A DNA stretch of 64,000 nucleotides from Salinicola halophyticus (GTDB lineage: Bacteria > Pseudomonadota > Gammaproteobacteria > Pseudomonadales > Halomonadaceae). The DNA lies in contig NZ_PZJN01000008.1 of NCBI RefSeq assembly GCF_003206695.1, positions 72,997 through 136,996 on the forward strand. The letters are read 5' to 3'. Both the position numbers and the translations under genes were made by a program. How positions within the stretch are numbered: the stretch's first letter is position 1; each line of letters opens with the position of its first letter. This document shows, piece after piece, positions 17,013-24,131 of the stretch. A model generated the notes under the pieces. The model had not been told where the DNA came from, searched no databases, and saw only the letters and a list, made by a program, of their open reading frames with translations.

Positions 17013-18208
17013 TTGCCTGACTGCGCGGCCAAGGCCGCGCAGGATTGTAAGCGCCAGGCCGTCGAACGGGTTTCGCCTTCCACACTGAGAACCAACGCGC
17101 TTTCCACTGGCGATAGCGGTGCGATCGCCAGCGCCAAGGCCAGCGCCGTCACCGCCTCGCCCGGCCATCCACAGAATTGATCGATGCCGATACCGTCGTC
17201 GATCATATCGATCTCGGGCCAACGCTCGATCAGCGCACTACCGATTTCCACCGCTCTGCCGGGTAGGCCCATCGCATCGATGACGACCCGTGCCGGCGAA
17301 GTGCTTGCGCCGACCTCGTCGGCAGAAGCATCCGATGTTTCGGCATCACCGAACCCAGCTGCCGAAGTCGTCGCGGCCAAGGGCCAGGCGTCCGATAACA
17401 GCTCGATCAAGGCCTGGCGTTTGGCATGATCGCGCCGCGTCGCCCGAGCCGGATGATCGTGGGTCACGCCTTTCTCGATTTGCCAACCGGTGTCGAAGCC
17501 ATCGTCTTCGGGCAGTAGTCGCTGTAGCAGGAGCGCAACGACGGCCTCTCCCACATACAGGCCTGCGCTATTCGAGGAGCGCCCCAGTAGGCGGCGATGC
17601 TGCATCGACGCGACGTCTTCGTCGTTGAGCAGCGAATCCGCGCTGATCCACAGCACGTGAGGCATTCCACCGCTATCGCCGACGCCCAACACGGTATGCG
17701 GGTCGCCATCTTGCGAGGTGCGGTGAATCTCCCCCAGCGCCGAAGCGTATTGTGTTTCGACGATGGCGGCTCGCAGGTGCTCGACGACGATGGCAGCCGC
17801 CTCCGGCGAGCGCATTGGCGCAGTCAGCACGACATCGAAGGTGGTATCTTCCGGCAACGCTTCGAGCATCATCAGCGCTTCGATCACGATCGTCTGAACC
17901 AGCTCATGGAGCCTCAATGCCTTGGCTTCGAAACGCCCTAGCCGAAGCTCCTGAACCGGCATGACATCAGCGATCCGATGAACCAGCAGCCGAAAACCAT
18001 CCGGGCCATGGAGGGAAGAAGAGAGTGCCGGCGATTGCGCCTCCGGCACGGCGCCAGCGCCGACGAACCCAGACGCGGTCAACGCCACGCCATCGAGGAG
18101 TCGGAGCCTACCGGCGTCATAATCGTTCCGCGCCGAACTCGGCTCTTCGACTGGCTCGATGGGCTGCTGGCGCTGATGAAGCAGATCAAAAATCGAGGCG
18201 CGAGACAT
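17003..18208 (-). CDS. T6SS-linked protein with thiolase/ketoacyl-synthase-like features, function unknown
   Basis: 401 aa, starting 2 bp after the tssA stop and on the same strand, so it is in the hcp-tssA transcription direction. Parts look like the non-catalytic core of beta-ketoacyl synthases: VLWISADSLLNDEDVASMQ, SSNSAGLYVGEAVVALLLQR, and near the end FCGWPGEAVTALALALAIA followed by SALVLSVEGETRS. The usual active-site cysteine context (DTACSS-like) was not seen, so condensing activity is unlikely. No membrane segment or signal peptide. An acidic Ala/Ser-rich linker (about residues 285-305) interrupts the protein. Related proteins of unknown role occur in some other T6SS clusters, from memory. 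The thiolase-fold assignment is tentative. Confidence 0.55.
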   Translation of the reverse strand: MSRASIFDLLHQRQQPIEPVEEPSSARNDYDAGRLRLLDGVALTASGFVGAGAVPEAQSPALSSSLHGPDGFRLLVHRIADVMPVQELRLGRFEAKALRLHELVQTIVIEALMMLEALPEDTTFDVVLTAPMRSPEAAAIVVEHLRAAIVETQYASALGEIHRTSQDGDPHTVLGVGDSGGMPHVLWISADSLLNDEDVASMQHRRLLGRSSNSAGLYVGEAVVALLLQRLLPEDDGFDTGWQIEKGVTHDHPARATRRDHAKRQALIELLSDAWPLAATTSAAGFGDAETSDASADEVGASTSPARVVIDAMGLPGRAVEIGSALIERWPEIDMIDDGIGIDQFCGWPGEAVTALALALAIAPLSPVESALVLSVEGETRSTAWRLQSCAALAAQSGNHS

Positions 18209-18210
18209 GG

Positions 18211-19323
18211 TCAGTAGTCGTCATCCTTGGACTGCGTGCCCAGCGTGTCGCGAATGTTATCGATGACACCGTTATCCTTGATCACATCCTTGAGCCACTC
18301 TTCCAGCGGCATGCGGCCCCACTTAACGGCACGCTCGATCAGATACGGCACCGGACTGTGGGGCTCGCGCTCCTTGAAGTAGCGTGCCACACCATTGAGC
18401 ATTTCGAAGGCTTCGTCGCGGCTCTTGGGTTTGGTCCGCAGCTCACCGCCGGGCTCGGTGGCGGGCGCCGTAAAACTGGGCTCGAGGCGTCCCGGCGCTT
18501 CGGCTTCCGCCTCGGCGATAGCCGCAGCTTCATCCTCCACCGCGATACCGGCACCACGCTCACGCAGCAGCTTCTCGGTGAGATCACGGCACTGAACCAA
18601 CACTTTTTCGAGGGAGGAAAAACTCGGGGCATCGCGGCCGAAACGCTGGTCGCTGACTCCATCCAATTGCGCCAGCGATACCAGTGACGCAGCGATAGCA
18701 GCGTGCCGCTCCTGTAGAAATGCCGTACTGCTGAGAACGACGGAACGCTGAAAGATCTCGTCGTTGATCTTACCTTCGCCCAGCGCCCGATCCATCGCAT
18801 CCGGGTCGTTACGGGCCTGGTTCTCTACCTGACGGGATTCGTCGTAGTCGGCCAGGCTATAGCCGTCGCCGGCGACCAGCGGCAGTGTGCGCACAACGTT
18901 GACCAGGGTATCGACCAGCCATCCCAGCCGCGCGGCGCGCTCATCGAGATCATCTTCGTCGATTTCGGGATAGAGCGATTCCCAGTACTCGTCGATAAGA
19001 CGTGTTGTCAGGGCCAAGCCAAACCGGATCCCATCGAAGCCTTCTCGATGTACCAGCCCTTCGCAAAGCCAGCCGGCCAGTTGCAGGTCCTTGCTCTGCT
19101 CCGCTAACGCCTCGCTGGTCAGATTAACCACCTGGCCCCAGTCAGACTGTTTGAGCTCCGTCTGCCACTCGCCTTGGGGCAGGTAGGTCGGGTCGGCTCG
19201 ACGCGCCTCCTTGATCTGATCGAACAGTATCGAAAATGTCAGATCCTCCCCGCTACCACCATGGCTACCGCCCTCGATGGGCGCGAGAAGCGCATCGATG
19301 GAAAGCTCGCCGAGTTGCTCCAT
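18211..19323 (-). CDS. tssA: TssA, T6SS cap/baseplate-sheath organiser
   Basis: 370 aa. The N-terminal ImpA_N domain is clear: LLAPIEGG, a DPTYLPQGEW segment, DWGQVVNLTSEAL, DLQLAGWLCEGLVHREGF and YWESLYPEIDEDD. A variable middle with a Glu/Ala-rich stretch (AIAEAEAEAPG) leads to the short conserved C-terminus with AFEMLNGVARYFKEREPHSP and YLIERAVKWGRMPLEEWLKD. This short form lacks a VasJ-type C-terminal extension and resembles the TssA1 class. TssA primes sheath-tube polymerisation on the baseplate. It is downstream of hcp on the same strand, separated by about 300 bp with hairpins, so hcp is likely expressed more strongly than tssA. Confidence 0.93.
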   Translation of the reverse strand: MEQLGELSIDALLAPIEGGSHGGSGEDLTFSILFDQIKEARRADPTYLPQGEWQTELKQSDWGQVVNLTSEALAEQSKDLQLAGWLCEGLVHREGFDGIRFGLALTTRLIDEYWESLYPEIDEDDLDERAARLGWLVDTLVNVVRTLPLVAGDGYSLADYDESRQVENQARNDPDAMDRALGEGKINDEIFQRSVVLSSTAFLQERHAAIAASLVSLAQLDGVSDQRFGRDAPSFSSLEKVLVQCRDLTEKLLRERGAGIAVEDEAAAIAEAEAEAPGRLEPSFTAPATEPGGELRTKPKSRDEAFEMLNGVARYFKEREPHSPVPYLIERAVKWGRMPLEEWLKDVIKDNGVIDNIRDTLGTQSKDDDY

Positions 19324-19554
19324 ATCTTCGACCTCACACGCATTGAAGGCCGTGGCGGACTACGGCGTCGTCCGACCAGCGGCGGCATTGATTCACGCAG
19401 AAAGGCAGCAGCCAAACGGGATACGCATCGGTTCCTGCCGGAGCGCTGTGGCATGGGCCCGAAAGCCCCTGCGGCCTGCCTGGGTCAATCAACGATGGCC
19501 ATTCATCGAGCTTCTTACCTGCACGGCAGGACGAATAGCAAAACCAATCAAGAA

Positions 19555-19590
19555 CATGCTCACCGTTCGCCGCCATGACCGGTGAGCATG
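19555..19590 (-). terminator. Probable terminator hairpin downstream of hcp
   Basis: Perfect 11-bp inverted repeat CATGCTCACCG / CGGTGAGCATG (19555-19565 and 19580-19590) with a 14-base loop. Read on the minus strand, it is followed by TTCTTGATTGGTTTT, a loose T-rich tail. It lies about 33 bp after the hcp stop, between hcp and tssA, so it could terminate most hcp transcripts and reduce read-through into tssA. Confidence 0.6.
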
Positions 19591-19596
19591 TCGATA

Positions 19597-19614
19597 GCCG
19601 CTCCGAAGAGCGGC
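19597..19614 (-). terminator. UUCG-tetraloop stem-loop just after hcp stop
   Basis: On the minus strand this reads GCCGCTC TTCG GAGCGGC: a perfect 7-bp stem closed by a TTCG tetraloop, starting 8 bases after the hcp stop codon. UUCG loops closed by C-G are unusually stable. It has no T-tract of its own, so it may work as an mRNA 3'-end protector together with the hairpin at 19555-19590 more than as a terminator by itself. Confidence 0.6.
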
Positions 19615-19622
19615 GAAGCAAC

Positions 19623-20153
19623 TTAGGCGTAGACCTTGTTGCGAGTGCGATCCCAACCGCCTGCGACGTTGCCGCCGCCCTGGCCATCGGAACGCTTCTG
19701 CTGGGTGTAAGTGATCTTGATCCGCGCGTAGTTGAACTTGACGGTTTCGTACGGCAGATCATGGCGGTCTTCGCTATCGTTCTGCTCGAAACCGGTAGAA
19801 GTAGAAGTCCCTTCCATTTCCGTGGAGGAAACGATGACTTCTTCCAGCTTCACTTCCATGTAACGCACTTTGTCACCACCGGCGCGGTTGACGTGGAGTA
19901 CGACTTCCTTGATGTGCTGACCTTTACAGCAGGACTCGAACAACTTGGCAGAAGCCTTGTCGACGAACTTCTGAATGCGGAATTCACTCAGATTGACACG
20001 TTCGGCAGAGGCGCCCCCAGAGGAACTGGCCGTTGCGGAAGTTGCTTGGCTAGCACCAAAGTCGAAGCTCTTAAGTTCGATCCAATCCGTGTGCTTGTCA
20101 TCCAGACTCTCACCGGGAATGCCATCGATTTTGAGGTAAGCATCAAAAGCCAT
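19623..20153 (-). CDS. hcp: Hcp (TssD), T6SS inner-tube protein
   Basis: 176 aa. Typical Hcp1-family sequence: MAFDAYLKIDGIPGES, DWIELKSFDFGASQ, FRIQKFVDKASAKLFESCC, HIKEVVLHVNRAGGDK, RYMEVKLEEVIVSS and VKFNYARIKITYTQQ. Hexameric rings stack into the secreted tube inside the TssBC sheath and can also carry small effectors. The C-terminal tail (GGWDRTRNKVYA) also fits. It is preceded by a 430-bp AT-rich region containing a large inverted repeat and followed by two stem-loops, so it is probably its own strongly expressed unit. The start is ATG 20153 with AGGAG about 8 bases upstream (AATAGGAGAACTGAGAAAATG). Confidence 0.97.
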   Translation of the reverse strand: MAFDAYLKIDGIPGESLDDKHTDWIELKSFDFGASQATSATASSSGGASAERVNLSEFRIQKFVDKASAKLFESCCKGQHIKEVVLHVNRAGGDKVRYMEVKLEEVIVSSTEMEGTSTSTGFEQNDSEDRHDLPYETVKFNYARIKITYTQQKRSDGQGGGNVAGGWDRTRNKVYA

Positions 20154-20584
20154 TTTCTCAGTTCTCCTATTTTCCTACCTACGGGATGACGCCCTCATGA
20201 ATGGAAGCCTGAGCCCGACCCCATGAGCAGCATCTCTTTGCCAACCTGACATCACCAATTCATCGGCGATGAAAACGTAGCGGTCAAACAAACAGTTGTT
20301 TTTTAAAAGTAAAAAACAGCACCACTCAAATAACAATCGCCCATTACAGCGAAATAACGTCATCCAGAACGTCGGATGTTAGGAAATTGGCCATGCCATA
20401 TATATCCAATTTCCTACACAGCCTGAACTGTTTCAGAATGACATCTCCGTGTGCAGTTTTTCACAAATCTTCACTTAACCCAGATTATATAGCCCTATTT
20501 TTACTTTTAAAGCCGATTAACACACTTAACTACATTTTATATATTTCGTTACACATTGCGATTTATCGTTAACCGATCGCCTAC
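20154..20584. other. 431-bp AT-rich non-coding region upstream of hcp
   Basis: No convincing gene was seen in either direction. The interval separates the TssM-OmpA gene (stop at 20585) from hcp, both minus strand, and should hold the hcp promoter. It is markedly AT-rich, especially 20280-20340 and 20460-20570. A perfect 11-bp inverted repeat lies at 20380-20416 (listed separately). Several TATAAT-like hexamers occur, so no single promoter can be picked with confidence. A sigma-54 site with correct GG/GC spacing was not found. Confidence 0.6.
20380..20416. promoter_or_regulatory. Inverted repeat upstream of hcp, possible operator
   Basis: Perfect 11-bp arms TAGGAAATTGG (20380-20390) and CCAATTTCCTA (20406-20416) with a 15-base AT-rich spacer containing CATATATAT. 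It is about 230 bp before the hcp start. The length, symmetry and AT-rich centre fit a dimeric regulator site, or a stem-loop in a long 5' leader. There is no T-tract after either arm, which argues against a simple terminator for the upstream gene. Confidence 0.5.
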
Positions 20585-23077
20585 TCATTCCTGCTTTCTG
20601 ACCTCGATCTCTACCCGCCGATTGGGCGCCAGACAATCGATCAACGCCGCACGCGATTGACCGCGATCACAGGTCACTAGCGGGCGTTCACTGCCAGCTC
20701 CTTTCGCCTCGATCAACCCTGCAGGCACGCCCTTACCGATGAGGTACTGACGGATGGTCATGGCACGCTGGAGCGAGAGCTGCTGGTTGGCCCGCTCATT
20801 ACCAATTGGGTCGGCATGACCGGTGATCAGAATCTGGCCGAGATCCTGGGTATTTAGCAGGCGCTCGGCCAGCTCATCCAGTTCCTTCTGCCCTGCTGCC
20901 TGCAGCCCCGAATAGTCGCCGCGCCCGAAGGCAAACAACGTATCGGACTCCAGAACGATGGTTTCCGAGCTGGTCAGAGTCTGCTCCAGCAGGCTGTCGA
21001 TGTAATTGCGGCTGCTGGATATCAGGAAGGCATTGGCGGAGATTCTCGGGGCATCGTTTTCCAGCACCTGAGCGCTGTAGAAATCGATCTGACGACCCGC
21101 ATAACGATAGTCGACCTGATTCTCGTCGATCGTGGTGCCGGTTCGGCGCTGAATATCGGGATACCAGAAAGCCGGAAGCTGAGCGCGCAGTACGTCAGAA
21201 TCGATGTCGGCGCGATCGAGATCGGACATCATCAGGTAGGTATCCAGCGTGGAACGCCCGAATTTGGCTAGCGAATCCGCGCTGTTATCGCGAGGTCGCG
21301 CGTAAGGAGCGACAGTTTCCGGCCCTTCGACGGCATGAAGTTCATCGCTGCTCCGCCGATAGACATCAATGGTGGTCAGCGTAAACAGCGAACGAGTCAG
21401 GTTCTGCTCGACAGGCTCCAACATCACCGGTTGCAGCTGATCGAAATAGCGCTCGCGGATTGCCGGCTCGATTCTGTCTCCCTGATAGAGTCCCCATCCC
21501 ATCGACCACGGCACCCCATCGCCCTGCCGACGCTGATAGTAGTGGCTTCCCCAATCCCGCAGCGCATCCAGGCTCGACCAGCGTGCATACCGTTCGGGGT
21601 GTTGATCATCCTGTTCTACGGCATCGGCAAAGGTCACGGACATGGCAGCGATCTCGCCATGATTGCGCACCGCGGAGGTGATCCAGAGCGCGCAGCAGAT
21701 AGCGCCGAAAATGCCTGCCGCCAGTGTCCAGCGCAGCTTGCGACGCCGACCACGCACGTCACTCGAGTAGAGGGCTGCGAGATGCTGATCGGCAATGATG
21801 ACCTGACGAAACAGGTTGGCGATAAAGAACGGATGATTGGTGCGCTCGCCGGTCAACGATTCCGGCTTGGCCAGAGAGAAATGACGACCGATGCGACCGG
21901 CATGCTCCCCCTCGATGGCGTCGCCTTCCTGCAGCGCGCTGACGAAATAGAAGCCTCGCAGCAAAGGCGCGCTCTGGTAGGGATTGGCGTTGGTCAACGC
22001 CTCGACGAAGCGAGTCAGCGGTTCGCGCAAGGCAGCCAGTTCGAGCGGGAAACGAAAGGCAGCGACCTCTCGACGCGTATCGACGACATCGCGCTGCACG
22101 ATTTCGTCATCACCCATCTGCAGCCAATGCTGGCAAAGCTTTTCCAGTGCGGTATCGAACTGTTGGCTCCAGTTCACATCGCCAGGTTGCCGGTGCGCAA
22201 AGGTGTGCCCGAGCACGTCGCTTTGGCGCTGCGGGTCGAGACGTTCGAAGAAAGTGGTGAAACCCTCGATCAGGTCGCACTTGGTGAAGACCAGATAGAT
22301 CGGCAGGCGCGCCTCCAGATGCTCGCGAGCCTCCTGAATCCGCTCACGCAGACGCCGTGCCAGATTGTTGCGCTGAGTATCACTGGCCTGGACTACATCA
22401 CTGATATTGACCGCGACGATCAAGCCATTGAGCGGACAGTCCCGCCGGTGCTGCTTGAGCAAAGACAGAAAGCCCTTCCACTTACCGGCCTCCTCCTCGC
22501 TGTTCATGTATCGACCCGCAGTATCCAGCAGGATCGCGTCCGAGCTGAAAAACCAGTCGCAGTGTCGCGTACCGCCCATTCCGGCGACCCGAGCGTTCTC
22601 TCTCTCGGCGAAGGGAAAATTGAGACCGGACTGATAAACCATGGTGCTTTTGCCGGCCGCCGGCTGGCCGACGATCATGTACCACGGCAGCGCGTAGAGC
22701 GCGTCCCTGCCCCGCTTCCCCTTACCCTTGCCGCTTTTTTTCAAGCGCTCGATCGTCGTCAACAGCCGCTCGCGGAGCAGGCTGATCTCTTCACGATCCT
22801 GAGGGCTGGCCTCGAGAACTGCCGCATCGGCGTCGTCCATCAGTAAATGCTCGAGGTTGCGCTTTTGCCCTACCCCCCGGTAGAGCAGCAGCACATAGAG
22901 TGCCGAGGCGAGCAGGAATGCAACGATGCCGGTCAGCAAGCTGGCAAGCGACGAAAAGCCGAGCGCCACCCCGAGCCGCCATACCAGAAAAATGGCGGCG
23001 AAGAACAACAACCCCAGAATGTAGGGCTGATACTTGAAGAAAGCGTATTTCAGATAAGCGAATTTCAAACGTTTCAT
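20585..23077 (-). CDS. Short TssM (IcmF) paralogue fused to a C-terminal OmpA domain
   Basis: 830 aa. Residues 20-66 form two membrane segments, followed by an IcmF-type GTPase/ATPase domain with Walker A GQPAAGKST (137-145), LLDTAGRY (183-190) and FTKCDL (264-269). A third membrane segment lies at 451-468. Only about 240 residues of the periplasmic IcmF region follow (VPWSMGWGLYQGD, LPAFWYPDIQ). The protein then switches to an OmpA peptidoglycan-binding domain (about 705-828) with GHADPIGNERANQQLSLQRA, YLIGKGV and APNRRVEIEV. Full TssM lacks OmpA and is far longer. As TssL here has no OmpA domain, this protein may anchor the membrane complex to the cell wall. It is 26 bp after tagF on the same strand. 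The domain calls are firm; the role is inferred. Confidence 0.9.
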   Translation of the reverse strand: MKRLKFAYLKYAFFKYQPYILGLLFFAAIFLVWRLGVALGFSSLASLLTGIVAFLLASALYVLLLYRGVGQKRNLEHLLMDDADAAVLEASPQDREEISLLRERLLTTIERLKKSGKGKGKRGRDALYALPWYMIVGQPAAGKSTMVYQSGLNFPFAERENARVAGMGGTRHCDWFFSSDAILLDTAGRYMNSEEEAGKWKGFLSLLKQHRRDCPLNGLIVAVNISDVVQASDTQRNNLARRLRERIQEAREHLEARLPIYLVFTKCDLIEGFTTFFERLDPQRQSDVLGHTFAHRQPGDVNWSQQFDTALEKLCQHWLQMGDDEIVQRDVVDTRREVAAFRFPLELAALREPLTRFVEALTNANPYQSAPLLRGFYFVSALQEGDAIEGEHAGRIGRHFSLAKPESLTGERTNHPFFIANLFRQVIIADQHLAALYSSDVRGRRRKLRWTLAAGIFGAICCALWITSAVRNHGEIAAMSVTFADAVEQDDQHPERYARWSSLDALRDWGSHYYQRRQGDGVPWSMGWGLYQGDRIEPAIRERYFDQLQPVMLEPVEQNLTRSLFTLTTIDVYRRSSDELHAVEGPETVAPYARPRDNSADSLAKFGRSTLDTYLMMSDLDRADIDSDVLRAQLPAFWYPDIQRRTGTTIDENQVDYRYAGRQIDFYSAQVLENDAPRISANAFLISSSRNYIDSLLEQTLTSSETIVLESDTLFAFGRGDYSGLQAAGQKELDELAERLLNTQDLGQILITGHADPIGNERANQQLSLQRAMTIRQYLIGKGVPAGLIEAKGAGSERPLVTCDRGQSRAALIDCLAPNRRVEIEVRKQE

Positions 23078-23103
23078 CAGTCCATCTGCTCACTGTTGCC
23101 CAT

Positions 23104-24027
23104 TCACGACGCCTGACGGCTGCGCGGAAATTGGGACATGAAATCGGCCAGGCTCAGTCGGGTATCCGGTAACGACAAGGTCCCGGGATGCAGCTCGCCA
23201 TCAGCGAACGGCGCCAGCACGTCGATACAAAGCCGGCGGTCACCGGGATTCGACAGCACTTCAAAAAACGCCTCGGCGCTGCGCCACACCGGCATCAGCA
23301 ACAAACGAGGGCGCATGAAATCATCGATCAACAAACTCATGACCGGAGCACCGCCCTGGCAAGCACCGCCTAGCCACTGCTGCCACAGGTCGGCAACCGG
23401 CCTCTTCAAGCCTCGCTCCGCAGGCAATGGAAGCAGCACCGCGAGCGTGCTGCCGGCCCGCCAGCTTTCCAGGGCGTAGTGCAAGCGGTGCAAGCTGGCG
23501 CTAGCGATGAACTCCGGCCAGCCCCATTCGAGCGACCTGGCGATATCGTCGAAGCTGTAATCCTGTAGGAAGCGCTCGTGTATACGCTGGTACAGCATCA
23601 AATCCTGATCGGTCCAACGTCGTAGATCCTCGATCGCTACGGTCGGGTCAATCGGCACCGAGCCGTGTACGGAATCGGTCAGGATGTCTCGAGCCTGGCC
23701 GGCAAAGATTTCGCCCAGTGTATGCAGGTAAGGCAGCACCGACTGCCGCCCTTCCGTTTTCAACATCTGGAAAATGAAGAACGGATAGCGACGACCGGAG
23801 GCATCCCCCGAGCTGATCATCGCGCCCATCACGTCGCTGCCGTTGCGAGCGTGGTAATGGAAGAAGCAGACCGGGAGCGCATCGAACCGATGCATCCAGT
23901 CCTCATGATCAAGAAATTGCACCAGCGCGCTCTGCAACCACTGATCGAGTTCCTGAATCACCGTACCGGCGGCGTTCACCCCCACGAAATCGGCTTTCGC
24001 GGGAATCTTGCCAAAGCAGCCGATCAT
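23104..24027 (-). CDS. tagF: TagF, T6SS-associated regulator
   Basis: 307 aa. TagF/DUF2094 features: FGKIPAKADFVGVN at the N-terminus, LDQWLQSALVQF, FFHYHARNGSDVMGAMISSG, DASGRRYPFFIFQM and, near the end, LPDTRLSLADFMSQFPRS. In Pseudomonas TagF represses T6SS post-translationally and is opposed by the PpkA/PppA phosphorylation pathway. Here no intact ppkA, pppA or fha gene is nearby, so TagF may act through another partner. It sits between tssM and the TssM-OmpA gene on the same strand. About 100 bp separate it from tssM; nothing distinct was seen there. Confidence 0.9.
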   Translation of the reverse strand: MIGCFGKIPAKADFVGVNAAGTVIQELDQWLQSALVQFLDHEDWMHRFDALPVCFFHYHARNGSDVMGAMISSGDASGRRYPFFIFQMLKTEGRQSVLPYLHTLGEIFAGQARDILTDSVHGSVPIDPTVAIEDLRRWTDQDLMLYQRIHERFLQDYSFDDIARSLEWGWPEFIASASLHRLHYALESWRAGSTLAVLLPLPAERGLKRPVADLWQQWLGGACQGGAPVMSLLIDDFMRPRLLLMPVWRSAEAFFEVLSNPGDRRLCIDVLAPFADGELHPGTLSLPDTRLSLADFMSQFPRSRQAS

Positions 24028-24131
24028 GCAGACTTCCTTCTCATCGCCTATCCCGTTGCATCGTTACCGACCCGCGTCCTGCATCCCGGGCCTATGGCTT
24101 TCGCGCTATTTCCAACGCCCTGTTGCTACCG

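Noticed and set aside
20330..20440. Sigma-54 promoter for hcp (TGGCATG near the palindrome)
   Set aside because: The GG and GC elements are not separated by the needed 10 bases; the downstream part reads TTTCC, not TTGC.
21335..22846. 503-aa plus-strand frame opposite the TssM-OmpA gene
   Set aside because: No motif, and the minus-strand protein is unmistakable; the antisense frame follows from codon bias.
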